Source of the DNA: a bacterium
GTDB taxonomy: Bacteria > Cyanobacteriota > Vampirovibrionia > Gastranaerophilales > Gastranaerophilaceae
Length of the DNA stretch: 48,006 nt
Assembly: GCA_017541465.1 (NCBI GenBank)
Contig: JAFXYZ010000020.1
Location: forward strand, 1-48,006
Direction of reading: 5' to 3'
A model generated the notes under the pieces. The model did not search any database. It was not told the DNA's origin and saw only the letters and a list, made by a program, of their open reading frames with translations. Of this stretch, positions 8,474-16,842 are shown in pieces (the first letter of the stretch is position 1; every line of letters begins with the position of its first letter). The translations under genes and the position numbers were made by a program.

Positions 8474-9096
8474 GCAACTGAGGATTCGGAAAATCTGAAA
8501 TCTTTATGGCGTGAAAGAACATCATTCATTGTATCGTAAACAATTTCATAACTGCCACTTTGGGTTCTGTGCCAAATTCTGAAAGTGTCCTTGTCCTTTT
8601 CAAGCATATCGGCTTTTGGATAATGGGCATCGCCTTCTTCAATTCTTTTTGCCTGACTTTCAACTATATATTCTGAGCCGCCCGAATAAAGATTATTTGC
8701 ACGTCCTTTTTCAAAATAAATAACTGAATAATTCTCTTTGGTATTTTGTTTTGGACGCACCGTTCCTGTTTCAAGGAAATCCCTGTATCCGCCTTCACCT
8801 ATCATCCGATAAAAACTGTTTGGCTGATAAGGAATATCGCACATAAAAATCGGGTTTCTGTCCAGAGTTATTTTCTTTGGCTTTTGCCTGATTAAAGTAT
8901 TATATTCAATCAATTCTTTAAACGCCTTTTTATCCTCTGAAATATTTATCCCTGACCTGATTTCAGCCGTTTTTGAATCGGAATACATTTTCATCACATC
9001 ATAACGTGAAACAACTTCTTTTTGTTCAGAAGTCGTTTTTTTAAGTTGAACCTTTTTCGGCAAGTGAGTAAATTGTATTTCGCTAATCTTATTCAT
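8470..9096 (-). CDS. Unknown protein, weakly ADP-ribosyltransferase-like
   Basis: A 208-residue soluble protein I do not recognise. After a lysine-rich N-terminus, the central part reads FYRMIGEGGYRDFLETG, then a TVRP turn, YSVIYFEKG and later YIVES. An arginine-strand, a helix, a G-x-V-x-P turn and a late Y/E strand resemble the layout of small ADP-ribosyltransferase folds, but this is only pattern resemblance. No signal peptide or membrane segment. Its message has no Shine-Dalgarno, and TATAAT lies about 20 bases before the ATG, so the leader is very short. It ends in overlapping stop codons with the SNF2 gene and diverges from the GNAT-like gene 90 bases away. Confidence 0.55.
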   Translation of the reverse strand: MNKISEIQFTHLPKKVQLKKTTSEQKEVVSRYDVMKMYSDSKTAEIRSGINISEDKKAFKELIEYNTLIRQKPKKITLDRNPIFMCDIPYQPNSFYRMIGEGGYRDFLETGTVRPKQNTKENYSVIYFEKGRANNLYSGGSEYIVESQAKRIEEGDAHYPKADMLEKDKDTFRIWHRTQSGSYEIVYDTMNDVLSRHKDFRFSESSVA

Positions 9097-9186
9097 ATAT
9101 AATAAAAAAGATTATAACAAATAAAAATTGATTAAAAGTAAAAAAAATTATCAAAAAATATTTTCAGACGTTTTTTAACAATTGCT

Positions 9187-9717
9187 ATGAACACAATTAA
9201 TTCTGCCTTATCCTTCGGCAAAAAAGTCGTAGGGAAATTTAAAGTAAAAAGAACAGACTCTGACGGAAAAAGCACAAATATTCCGGTTCAGGTTGTCAGA
9301 CTTGACAAGGAAGATTATTCGGACTGCTTTACCTACCAAAATTTAAAAAATATAAATATGCGAAATTTTTTCATCTCAAAACAACCTAAATGGGATGAAT
9401 TTGACTATGTTGTTGAAAAGAAAAGCAACGGTAAAATTTTGGGAATGGCAGAGTGCAGAGATAAAAAAGGAGAACTCATTTTAGACACAATAGGAACCAC
9501 GCAAAACCCACGATATAAAGGACTTGGACGTGTTCTTCTTGCAGGGATAGCAAAAGATATAAAAGGGAAATATCCCGAACTTCTTGTTCCGACAGCACTT
9601 CCTGATGCCTACGGATTTTACGATAAATGCCATTTTGACTATGATAATGAAAATTATACCTTTTTTCTTGAGGAGCAAAATTTCAAAAAATTAATCAGAG
9701 ATGCAAAAAAACATTAA
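9187..9717 (+). CDS. GNAT-like N-acetyltransferase
   Basis: A 176-residue protein whose second half fits the GNAT fold, which transfers an acetyl group from acetyl-CoA. The acetyl-CoA loop appears as NPRYKGLGRVLLAGIAK (about residues 107-123, R-x-x-G-x-G type), followed by the late motif AYGFYDKCHFD (about 141-151) where GNAT enzymes often place the general-acid tyrosine. The first 35 residues are basic and may bind the substrate or a partner. No good ribosome site precedes the ATG. It is alone on its strand and ends in an intrinsic terminator. The substrate is unknown. Confidence 0.65.
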   Translation: MNTINSALSFGKKVVGKFKVKRTDSDGKSTNIPVQVVRLDKEDYSDCFTYQNLKNINMRNFFISKQPKWDEFDYVVEKKSNGKILGMAECRDKKGELILDTIGTTQNPRYKGLGRVLLAGIAKDIKGKYPELLVPTALPDAYGFYDKCHFDYDNENYTFFLEEQNFKKLIRDAKKH

Positions 9718-9720
9718 AAA

Positions 9721-9745
9721 AGGAAGTTTAAAAACTTCCTTTTTC
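9721..9745. terminator. Bidirectional intrinsic terminator
   Basis: Stem AGGAAGTTT/AAACTTCCT with A run before and T run after, between the convergent GNAT-like and flavodiiron genes. Confidence 0.85.
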
Positions 9746-9748
9746 TGT

Positions 9749-11587
9749 TTACTCAATCTTTTCAAATGCCTCAACACCGTGTTTACAAATCGGGCAAATG
9801 TAATCATCAGGCAGAGTGTCGCCCTCATAAACGAAACCGCATATCTTGCAGACATAACCTTTTTTCTTTGCTGCGGCAACAGAGGGTTTTGGTTTGATAT
9901 TGTTTAAATAATAACTGTAGGTCAGAGCTTCAGCCGTTCCCAGGACCTTTGTTTCGGTAACGTCTGCGATAAAGAGGGTATGAGTACCCAAATCAACAGT
10001 TGAAATAACCTTTCCCGAAATAAACGCATTTGTCGTTTCGTCGATATAATAAATTCCGTTCTCGCTTCTCTTAGCATTCTCAAACCCGCTGAATTTATCC
10101 GTATCTTTTCCGCAGGCAAAACCAAAGCGTTTAATGAGCGAAAAGTCGGTTTCTTTTGTGAGAATTGAAACATTGAACTCTTTTGTTTTCATAATAAGGT
10201 CGTGGGTATAGTTTGCTTTATTAACCGTTACCGAAACTCGCTTAGGACTGTCCGTTACCTGCTGAAGAGTGTTAATGATGCAGGCATTATCCTTATTTCC
10301 GTCTTTTGCACTGAGTACAAAAATACCATAGACAATATTGTAAAAGGCGGTATTATCTGTTTTGCTCTCATCAATGGGTTTTGGCTTCGGAAGTGAATTA
10401 TAAATCGCCTCGGCAAGAGCCTCTATAGTTTCCGTTTGATTTTCTTTTAAGGCTGATTTTATTGTCAGAGTATTCTCAATTACTGTCGTATTCGGCAGAG
10501 AGCCTACTGTTTCCTTCATAAGTTTTGCGCTGGTCGGCATCCACGTTCCGTTTTCAATAAACGCAACCGTTCTGTTCTTTATTGAGTGCGCGGCATAAGC
10601 ATTTATAAAGTTTTCCATATTAACGAAAATGCCTGCGTTATAAGTGGTTGAAGCAAAGACAATGTGAGAACATCTGAAGGCTTCCGCGATTAAATAAGAG
10701 AAATGAGTAACCGAAACATCAAACATTCTGATGTTTTTAACCCCTTTTTCAGAAAGTTTTGTTGCCAAAATCTCGGCTGCTGTTCTCGTTCCGCCATATA
10801 CAGAGCCATAAATAATCAAAACAGAGTTTTCTTCGGGGGTATAAGTTGCCCATTTAACATATTTATCAACAAAATGGTTTATATTTTTCCTCCAGACAAA
10901 GCCGTGGAGAGGGCAAACCATTTTTATTTCAAGCTCAGAGGCTTTTGTCAGAAGGTTTTGAACCTGAGGGCCATACTTCCCGACAATGTTTGTATAGTAT
11001 CTTCTGGCTTCGTCCATATAATCAAGGTCAAAATCGACCTCATCGGCGAACAAATTACCGTCAACCGCGCCAAAAGTACCAAAGGCATCAGCAGAAAACA
11101 GAATTTTATCGGTCAGGTCATAAGTAACCATAACCTCGGGCCAGTGCACCATAGGAGCTTCAACAAAAGTCAGTTTGTGTCTGCCGACTTCAAGCACATC
11201 ACCCGTTTTTACAAGATGTTTTTTAGTGTCAATATCAAAACTGAAGAACTGTTTAATCATATTGATGGTTTTAATATTACAAACCACCTTAACTTCAGGG
11301 TAGAGCCTTACGATTTCTTCAAGAGTAGCGCAGTGATCGGGCTCCATGTGATTAACGACAACGTAATCAAGCTTTTTGTTCCCCAAAACATGCCTGAGGT
11401 TTTCAATAAACTGAGCGGCTTCAGAGCGCTCAACGGTATCAAACAACACTGTTTTTTCGTCAAACAAAACGTAAGAATTATATGAAACACCTTTAGGGAC
11501 AGGATAGACATTTTCAAAAAGCGCAAGCCTTCTTTCGTTTACCCCAACCCAGAACAAATCGTCCTGTATCTTCTTCACATTGTACAT
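9749..11587 (-). CDS. Flavodiiron protein fused to flavin reductase and rubredoxin
   Basis: A multidomain O2 or NO reductase for oxidative/nitrosative protection in anaerobes. In order: metallo-beta-lactamase diiron domain (about 1-245) with HMEPDH at 79-84 and further ligands in VHWPE, SADAFG and PLHG; a flavodoxin domain (about 255-400, IIYGSVYGGTRTA as FMN loop); a flavin-reductase-like domain (about 410-560); and a C-terminal rubredoxin (578-612, CKIC...CPIC). The last two equal the separate Hrb protein of acetogens, so the whole electron chain from NAD(P)H to the diiron site may sit in one 612-residue chain. AAGGAG precedes the ATG. It diverges from hydG across 106 bases. Confidence 0.95.
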   Translation of the reverse strand: MYNVKKIQDDLFWVGVNERRLALFENVYPVPKGVSYNSYVLFDEKTVLFDTVERSEAAQFIENLRHVLGNKKLDYVVVNHMEPDHCATLEEIVRLYPEVKVVCNIKTINMIKQFFSFDIDTKKHLVKTGDVLEVGRHKLTFVEAPMVHWPEVMVTYDLTDKILFSADAFGTFGAVDGNLFADEVDFDLDYMDEARRYYTNIVGKYGPQVQNLLTKASELEIKMVCPLHGFVWRKNINHFVDKYVKWATYTPEENSVLIIYGSVYGGTRTAAEILATKLSEKGVKNIRMFDVSVTHFSYLIAEAFRCSHIVFASTTYNAGIFVNMENFINAYAAHSIKNRTVAFIENGTWMPTSAKLMKETVGSLPNTTVIENTLTIKSALKENQTETIEALAEAIYNSLPKPKPIDESKTDNTAFYNIVYGIFVLSAKDGNKDNACIINTLQQVTDSPKRVSVTVNKANYTHDLIMKTKEFNVSILTKETDFSLIKRFGFACGKDTDKFSGFENAKRSENGIYYIDETTNAFISGKVISTVDLGTHTLFIADVTETKVLGTAEALTYSYYLNNIKPKPSVAAAKKKGYVCKICGFVYEGDTLPDDYICPICKHGVEAFEKIE

Positions 11588-11693
11588 TTCAAAACTCCTT
11601 TTTAAAATTAATCTTATTTTATCATGAAAATATATTTATTCTCTTTTATTTTTGGAGTATAACTGAATTGAACAGAAAATCGGGATAAAAATT

Positions 11694-13112
11694 ATGTATA
11701 ATGTTAAATCACAAAAGGCCGAAGAATTTATCGACCACAGGGAAGTTTTAGAGAGTGTCAGATGGGCAAAAGAGAACAAAAACAACCTTGAACTCATCGA
11801 TGAAGTTATAGAAAAAGCCAAGCTCAGAAAAGGTCTGAACCACCGAGAAGCCTCCCTTCTTCTTGCCTGCGAAGATAAAAGCAGAAACGAAGAAATTTTT
11901 AAACTTGCAAAACAGATAAAGAAAGATTATTACGGAAACAGAATAGTTCTGTTTGCACCGCTTTATCTTTCAAATTACTGTATTAACGGCTGTGTTTACT
12001 GCCCTTACCACGCAAAAAACAAACATATCCCGAGAAAAAAGATGACTCAGGAGGAGGTAAAGCGCGAGGTTATTGCCCTTCAGGATATGGGACACAAAAG
12101 ACTTGCCATAGAATCAGGCGAAGATCCCGTAAACAACCCGATTGAGTACATTTTAGAGTGCATAAAAACAATTTATTCAATTAAACACAAAAACGGAAGT
12201 ATAAGACGTGTGAACGTTAATATTGCCGCAACTACGGTTGAAAACTACAGAAAATTAAAAGAGGCAGGAATAGGAACTTACATCCTCTTCCAGGAAACCT
12301 ATAACAAAGAAAACTATGAAATGCTCCACCCGACAGGGCCGAAGCATAATTATGCCTACCACACCGAAGCTATGGACAGAGCTATGGAGGGCGGAATTGA
12401 CGATGTCGGCTTAGGAGTTCTCTTCGGTTTATCCGAATACGACTATGAATTTGCAGCACTTTTAATGCACGCCGAACACTTAGAGGCAGTACACGGTGTC
12501 GGACCTCACACAATTAGTGTTCCACGTATCAGAAAAGCCGATGATATTGATCCCGATGCGTTTAAAAATGCGATAGATGACGACACAATGGCAAAAATCG
12601 TTGCCTGCATAAGAATTGCCGTTCCATATACGGGCATGATTATTTCAACAAGAGAAAGCAAAAAATCGAGAGAAACCCTTCTGAACTTAGGTGTTTCTCA
12701 AATCAGCGGAGGTTCAAAAACCAGTGTGGGCGGATATTATGAACCGGAAAAAGAGGACGAGGACTCCAGCCAGTTTGATGTTGTTGATAACAGAACCCTC
12801 GATGAAGTTATCAAATGGCTCATTGACCTTAAATATATCCCGAGCTTCTGTACTGCGTGCTATCGTGAAGGCAGAACGGGGGACAGGTTTATGTCAATTT
12901 GTAAAAACCTCAAAATCCACGACTGCTGCCACCCTAACGCACTTTTAACTTTAAAAGAATACTTGGAGGACTACGCAAAACCCGACACAAAAGCCGCAGG
13001 GGAAGAAATGATAAAACACGAACTTCAGATGATTGACAACAGTGAGGTAAAATCTGTATTATTAAATAATCTGGAAAAAATAAAAAACGGAGAAAGAGAC
13101 TTTAGGTTCTGA
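11694..13112 (+). CDS. hydG: [FeFe]-hydrogenase maturase HydG (radical SAM tyrosine lyase)
   Basis: HydG splits tyrosine to make the CO and cyanide ligands of the hydrogenase H-cluster. At 472 residues it has HydG rather than ThiH length (about 377). The radical SAM cluster motif CINGCVYC (CX3CX2C, about 96-103) binds the SAM-cleaving cluster; the C-terminal CX2CX22C motif (CTAC at about 385-388, partner cysteine in HDCC) holds the second cluster specific to HydG. ATG 11694 has a weak ribosome site. The stop overlaps the thiM start by one base. No hydE, hydF or hydrogenase subunit lies in the window. Confidence 0.95.
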   Translation: MYNVKSQKAEEFIDHREVLESVRWAKENKNNLELIDEVIEKAKLRKGLNHREASLLLACEDKSRNEEIFKLAKQIKKDYYGNRIVLFAPLYLSNYCINGCVYCPYHAKNKHIPRKKMTQEEVKREVIALQDMGHKRLAIESGEDPVNNPIEYILECIKTIYSIKHKNGSIRRVNVNIAATTVENYRKLKEAGIGTYILFQETYNKENYEMLHPTGPKHNYAYHTEAMDRAMEGGIDDVGLGVLFGLSEYDYEFAALLMHAEHLEAVHGVGPHTISVPRIRKADDIDPDAFKNAIDDDTMAKIVACIRIAVPYTGMIISTRESKKSRETLLNLGVSQISGGSKTSVGGYYEPEKEDEDSSQFDVVDNRTLDEVIKWLIDLKYIPSFCTACYREGRTGDRFMSICKNLKIHDCCHPNALLTLKEYLEDYAKPDTKAAGEEMIKHELQMIDNSEVKSVLLNNLEKIKNGERDFRF

Positions 13113-13921
13113 TGATAAACCAGGTTGCAAATATACACGATGCTCTGAAGGAAATCAGCCCGATTGTGCAGATGATTCACAACTACGTCAGTGCAAACGA
13201 ATGCGCTGATGGTGTTATCGCAGTCGGAGCTTCACCCATCATCACCGCCTCCGTTCAGGAGGCAGAACAGGTCGCCTACAGAGCAAATTCTATCTCTATG
13301 AATACAGGCACTATCAACGACGGACAGGTTGAATCGATGATTTTAGCAGGTACAATGGCAAATGATGCGAACATTCCCATCGTTTTTGATCCTGTCGGTG
13401 TTTCCTTCTCTAAATACAGAGCCCAGCAGATATTAAAAATACTCAATAAAATCAAGGTTTCGATTATAAAAGGAAACTATTCCGAAATAGCCTTCCTGGC
13501 AGGTGAAAATGTCAGCTCAAAAGGGCTCGATACCTTTGAAGCAGATGAGTATGACTGCGTCAATGTTGCACTCAAGCTCGCCGATAAATACTCCTGTACG
13601 GTCATCCTGACAAGCCAGACGGATATTGTAGCAGACTCAACAGATGTAATTAAAATATATAACGGAACACCTATGCTCCAGAAGCTCTTTTGCTCGGGGG
13701 ATATGGTCGGAACACTCGCGGCTGCCTACTGCGGAATTTCAAGGAATTTCTTAACAGCTTCAACCGCAGCAACGGCGATGGTTAGTTTAGCAGGCGAACT
13801 AGCTGCCGAAAACCTGGCAAATGACCTCGATACAGGAACTTTTAAAATAAATTTCTTTAACCAGCTCTCTAAAATCGACTCCGATACAATTAAAAACAGA
13901 CTGCAGCTTTTGGTGTATTAA
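13112..13921 (+). CDS. thiM: Hydroxyethylthiazole kinase
   Basis: ThiM phosphorylates 4-methyl-5-(2-hydroxyethyl)thiazole in the thiamine salvage pathway. The 269-residue protein shows the family start HNYVSANECADG (about 23-34), GASPII, VFDPVGVS and the late anion-hole segment CSGDMVGTLAAA (about 198-209; GTGCMV is the common form, so the glycine-cysteine order differs). The ATG overlaps the hydG stop as TGATG, implying translational coupling. No thiE, thiD or thi-box riboswitch is visible nearby. Function is well supported by the family; the slightly altered active-site loop is worth noting. Confidence 0.9.
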   Translation: MINQVANIHDALKEISPIVQMIHNYVSANECADGVIAVGASPIITASVQEAEQVAYRANSISMNTGTINDGQVESMILAGTMANDANIPIVFDPVGVSFSKYRAQQILKILNKIKVSIIKGNYSEIAFLAGENVSSKGLDTFEADEYDCVNVALKLADKYSCTVILTSQTDIVADSTDVIKIYNGTPMLQKLFCSGDMVGTLAAAYCGISRNFLTASTAATAMVSLAGELAAENLANDLDTGTFKINFFNQLSKIDSDTIKNRLQLLVY

Positions 13922-13938
13922 AATTATTGAAAAAATTT

Positions 13939-13962
13939 GTAAGTTGGGCATTCCTGCCCAAC
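13939..13962. repeat. REP-like palindrome upstream of pilin 2 promoter
   Basis: Foot GTAAG and stem TTGGGCA/TGCCCAA. It matches 5336-5359 exactly in inverted orientation and 40462-40487 with one extra loop base. Confidence 0.85.
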
Positions 13963-13977
13963 AAAAAATGTTATAAA

Positions 13978-14006
13978 TTTACAAAAACGGGAATATTTGA
14001 TAATAT
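13978..14006 (+). promoter_or_regulatory. Conserved pilin promoter (pilin 2)
   Basis: -35 TTTACA (13978-13983), 17-base spacer containing CGGGAATATTTGA, extended -10 TGA-TAATAT (14001-14006). An AGAGAGG ribosome site follows before ATG 14042. Confidence 0.75.
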
Positions 14007-14072
14007 AAATATTAATCAGAGAATTAAGAGAGGTTTTTAGTATGTTTAATTTCAAAAATAAACTTGTTCCTA

Positions 14073-14081
14073 CCCCCCCCC
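14073..14081 (+). repeat. Homopolymeric C9 tract, in frame (pilin 2)
   Basis: Nine C after GTTCCTA, eleven codons from the ATG. With nine the upstream ATG is in frame with the pilin domain (reads VPTPPLQN). Confidence 0.85.
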
Positions 14082-14134
14082 TACAAAATTATTTAAAATA
14101 TATTTCGCTATGGAAAAACAATATAAAGGATTTT

Positions 14135-14224
14135 CCTCCCCTTGATAGGAGAGGTCAGGAGGGGTGTCGATTCAGAAATAATTGTTTATTCAACCCTCTC
14201 CCTAGCCCTCTCCCCAGGAGAGGG
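14135..14224. repeat. 90-bp inverted REP doublet inside pilin 2 leader
   Basis: 14135-14166 has stem CCTCCCC/GGAGAGG then tail TCAGGAGGGGTG. 14191-14224 has tail CAACCCTCTCCCTAG then stem CCCTCTCC/GGAGAGGG. The order is hairpin-tail...tail-hairpin. The 90 bases keep the reading frame and are translated (PPLDRRGQEG ... NPLPSPLPRRG). The same doublet, also 90 bp, is in pilin 4. Confidence 0.8.
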
Positions 14225-14861
14225 AACGTGTTGGGCTTCACTCTCGCAGAGGTTCTTATAACTCTCGTTATCATCGGTGTTATTGCTGCAATAACCATTC
14301 CGAGTTTAATCAATAAAACAAATAATTAGGAAACAATATCAAGGCTCAAGAAAGCCTATTCTACAATGGCTCAGGCAACAAACCTGATTATTTCAGAAGA
14401 AGGTCCTGTAAAAACCTGGACTACATCTGCTGATAATATATTTAATCTATACAAAAAAAAATTATTCAATGCAAAAGAATGTGGATCAAGTTCTGGTTGT
14501 TTTAGCGGACCATATAAATATCCAAGTGGTTCCAATACTTCTAATTGGAGTACTAGACAAGATTTTTATAATTTAGTTCTATCTGATGGAGTAATTATAG
14601 GTTTCGGTGGCGATAATACTGAGTTTAAGTCAAGTTGTGACTTAAATGTCGCAATATCGGGAGATAACAATGTTTGTCAAATAATTGTTGTAGATACAAA
14701 TGGAAGTAAAAAGCCAAATACGGTTGGAAAAGATACATTCATGTTTATTTTAACAGAAAAAGGTCTTCTTCCTGCAGGCTGTCAAAATAACAATACTTGT
14801 CCAGGAGCAGGATTCGGTTGCACTTGCAGAATAATCAGAGAAAGTTCTGTAAAATATATGT

Positions 14862-14885
14862 AAATGTCAGGCAATACCCGACATT
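14862..14885. terminator. Hairpin after pilin 2
   Basis: Stem AAATGTCRGG/CCCGACATTT around GCAATA, directly at the pilin stop codon. It resembles the GTCAGGCA palindrome at 103-123. It could end the pilin message, although no long T run follows. Confidence 0.45.
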
Positions 14886-14898
14886 TGGATTTACCCCA

Positions 14899-15543
14899 TT
14901 ATTTCTTCAAATACTCATCAAAATTCTGTTTTAAGTCGTCATAGAGTTTTTGCATATCTTCTTCAAGTTTAAGCCGATACTCTTCTATCTGCTCTTTTGT
15001 TGCATCTGAGGGAACATACATCGGTTCACCAAAGCTGACAAGAATTTTTATAAACCCGATAGGCACTCTCAGACCATCCCAAGAAGATTTTATATTTAGA
15101 AAATTCTTCTCAGGGGAATACCACACCAAAGGAACAATGGGCACCTGAGTTTGTTTTGCGATAACGATTATCCCTTCTTTAACCTTCCTTCTCGGTCCCT
15201 TCGGTCCATCTATCGTTATTGCGATGTTTTCACCCTGTTCAAGTTTCTGAATGAGTTCAATGGAAGCCCTCGCCCCGCCTCTGTTTTGAGAGCCCCTGAC
15301 GACATTTATCCCCATAAATTTTGTTGCTCTTGTGATAATCTCACCGTCTCTTGATTTACTAATCAAAACATTGAGTTTATCTTTATCCTCGCAGCAATAA
15401 AGCGCACACTGGTGGGCATGCCAGAGTGCAAAAATAACCTGCTTCTGAGAGGGATAATTTATATTTTTAAACCACGCAAACTGCTCTTCTATCTTAAAAA
15501 AAGCCTTTACAAGAAAACTTAAAAAATCTACCTTAAAATCCAT
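14899..15543 (-). CDS. DUF374 lysophospholipid-acyltransferase-like protein
   Basis: A 214-residue member of the LPLAT-like DUF374 family, thought to transfer acyl chains to lipid acceptors at the inner membrane. The family blocks are present: WHAHQ (about 41-45, histidine in place of the HX4D histidine), SKSRDGEIITR (about 62-72), RGSQNRGGARA (about 82-92) and TIDGPKGPRRKVK (about 113-125). There is no clear transmembrane helix, only an amphipathic N-terminus. AAGGATTTT precedes the ATG. It lies downstream of rplA but beyond a terminator, so it probably has its own weak transcription. The acyl acceptor is unknown. Confidence 0.85.
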   Translation of the reverse strand: MDFKVDFLSFLVKAFFKIEEQFAWFKNINYPSQKQVIFALWHAHQCALYCCEDKDKLNVLISKSRDGEIITRATKFMGINVVRGSQNRGGARASIELIQKLEQGENIAITIDGPKGPRRKVKEGIIVIAKQTQVPIVPLVWYSPEKNFLNIKSSWDGLRVPIGFIKILVSFGEPMYVPSDATKEQIEEYRLKLEEDMQKLYDDLKQNFDEYLKK

Positions 15544-15560
15544 CTAAAATCCTTAATAAA

Positions 15561-15592
15561 AAAGAGCCGTCTATAGTTAATGGCGGCTCTTC
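15561..15592 (-). terminator. Terminator of the secE-nusG-rplKA operon
   Basis: Stem AAGAGCCGYC/GACGGCTCTT, followed on the minus strand by TTTTTT. It lies 17 bases after the rplA stop. Confidence 0.8.
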
Positions 15593-15608
15593 TTTATCTA
15601 TTAATTTA

Positions 15609-16334
15609 TTAACCCAAGTATTCTTTTACTTCAGCGGCAACGTTCTTGGAATCAAGTTTAATTCCCGGTCCCATAGTGGTGGTGAGAAATACTGATTTTA
15701 AGAAAGTACCTTTTGAACTTGACGGTTTTGCTCTTAAAATAGCATCGATTAAAGTTGAATAGTTCTTCATCAAATCTTCCTGAGTGAACTGAATTTTACC
15801 GATAGGAACGTGAATCATACCCTGTTTATCGGCTCTGAATTCAACTTTACCTGCTTTGGCATCTTTGACTGCTTTACCGACTTCGAGTGTAACGGTACCT
15901 GTTTTCGGGTTCGGCATCAAGCCTTTAGGTCCTAAAACTCTACCGAGTTTACCGAGCATACCCATACAATCAGGTGTTGCAATCAAAGTATCAAATTCAA
16001 ACCAACCGCCTGCGATTTTGTCGATAATATCTTCAGTACCTGCTTCATCAGCACCTGCTTCTTTAGCTTCGGTAACCTTTGCACCTTTAGCGATAACGCA
16101 GACTCTGACTGTCTTACCGAGACCTGCAGGAAGAACTGTGGTGGAACGAATCTGCTGGTCAGCGTGTCTGACATCGATACCTAATCTCAGGTGGCATTCA
16201 ACTGTTTCATTGAATTTGCTTGTTTCTTTAGCGACTTCCTGCAATTTTGCAATAGCATCTTTAGCGCTTGCGGGCTGCACAAAGCCTTCCATTAACTGTT
16301 CTATTTTTTGTTGTTTTTTAGTTTGTTTAGACAT
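15609..16334 (-). CDS. rplA: 50S ribosomal protein L1
   Basis: Universal ribosomal protein of the L1 stalk, binding 23S rRNA and often its own mRNA. The 241-residue sequence has normal length and the signature segment [14 protein letters not shown] (about 138-151). AGAAGGAG precedes the ATG. It is the last gene of the operon and is followed by a strong terminator; rplJ and rplL, which often come next, are absent here. The leader just upstream folds into a GTGG/CCAC hairpin like the one before rplK. Confidence 0.98.
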   Translation of the reverse strand: MSKQTKKQQKIEQLMEGFVQPASAKDAIAKLQEVAKETSKFNETVECHLRLGIDVRHADQQIRSTTVLPAGLGKTVRVCVIAKGAKVTEAKEAGADEAGTEDIIDKIAGGWFEFDTLIATPDCMGMLGKLGRVLGPKGLMPNPKTGTVTLEVGKAVKDAKAGKVEFRADKQGMIHVPIGKIQFTQEDLMKNYSTLIDAILRAKPSSSKGTFLKSVFLTTTMGPGIKLDSKNVAAEVKEYLG

Positions 16335-16348
16335 TTTATTCTCCTTCT

Positions 16349-16375
16349 GTGGTAATAACGCTTTTCGGCTTCCAC
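16349..16375 (-). promoter_or_regulatory. Leader hairpin before rplA
   Basis: On the minus strand GTGGAAGCC...ATTACCAC forms a basal stem GTGG/CCAC directly before the AGAAGGAG ribosome site of rplA. A related element precedes rplK. Possible translational control site, for example by L1; this is inference. Confidence 0.4.
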
Positions 16376-16399
16376 AATTAATGTAACCTTTGGGTGTTG

Positions 16400-16825
16400 T
16401 TATTCAACAACAGTAACACCCATTGCTCTGCAAGAGCCTTTAATCATCTTAACGGCAGCTTCAACGGAAGTTGCATTAAGGTCTGCCATTTTTGTTTTGG
16501 CGATTTCTTCAACCTGAGCCATAGTAATTTGACCTACTTTGGTCTTGTTGGGAGTAGCAGAACCTTTGGGAAGATTAATTGCTTTTTTAATCAATACGGC
16601 TGCGGGAGGTGTTTTTGTAACGAAAGTAAACGACCTGTCCTCAAATACATCAATAACAACAGGAATGATGTATCCTGCCTGTGATTCGGTTCTTGCATTG
16701 AACTGTTTGCAAAAGTCCATTATGTTGACACCGTGCTGACCTAATGCAGGACCAACCGGAGGTGACGGATTTGCTTTGCCTGCTTCAATCTGAAGCTTAA
16801 TTTTGCCTACCAATTTTTTTGCCAT
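16400..16825 (-). CDS. rplK: 50S ribosomal protein L11
   Basis: Ribosomal protein of the GTPase-associated centre. The 141-residue length is standard, with the L11 N-terminal block [20 protein letters not shown] (about 12-31) and the C-terminal rRNA-binding domain ([11 protein letters not shown] near 74). AAAGGAG lies before the ATG. It sits between nusG and rplA in the conserved order. Confidence 0.98.
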   Translation of the reverse strand: MAKKLVGKIKLQIEAGKANPSPPVGPALGQHGVNIMDFCKQFNARTESQAGYIIPVVIDVFEDRSFTFVTKTPPAAVLIKKAINLPKGSATPNKTKVGQITMAQVEEIAKTKMADLNATSVEAAVKMIKGSCRAMGVTVVE

Positions 16826-16842
16826 TTTTTATTTCTCCTTTC

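Larger units (their letters stand above)
14042..14863 (+). pseudogene. Type IV pilin-like gene (pilin 2) broken by an in-frame TAG
   Basis: From ATG 14042 (behind AGAGAGG) the frame runs through a nine-C tract, a 90-base REP doublet and then VLGFTLAEVLITLVIIG, the prepilin cleavage site and helix. It stops at TAG 14327-14329 after ...NKTNN. The next codons, in the same frame, continue the pilin head (LKKAYSTMAQATN, then VDTNGSKKPNTVGKD and a C-terminal CTCRII). Pilin 3 has CAG at the matching codon (NNQEYVSKL), so a C-to-T change explains the stop. TAG is used as a normal stop by other genes here, so recoding is unlikely. The 70-residue leader is far longer than the usual 5-25. Readthrough or population variation remain possible. 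Confidence 0.85.

Noticed and set aside
9749-11700. Flavodiiron and HydG proteins both begin MYNVK
   Set aside because: The codons differ and the match stops after five residues; treated as chance.
11694-13112. ThiH instead of HydG
   Set aside because: The length of 472 residues and the C-terminal CX2CX22C cluster motif are specific to HydG.
13112-13200. Thiamine (TPP) riboswitch before thiM
   Set aside because: thiM overlaps hydG and no THI-box core is visible before hydG in 11588-11693.
14327-14329. TAG as a recoded amino acid in pilin 2
   Set aside because: Other genes (SNF2 helicase, the unknown protein at 8470, pilin 3 in its OFF frame) end at TAG, and pilin 3 has CAG at the matching codon. 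A plain C-to-T change is simpler.
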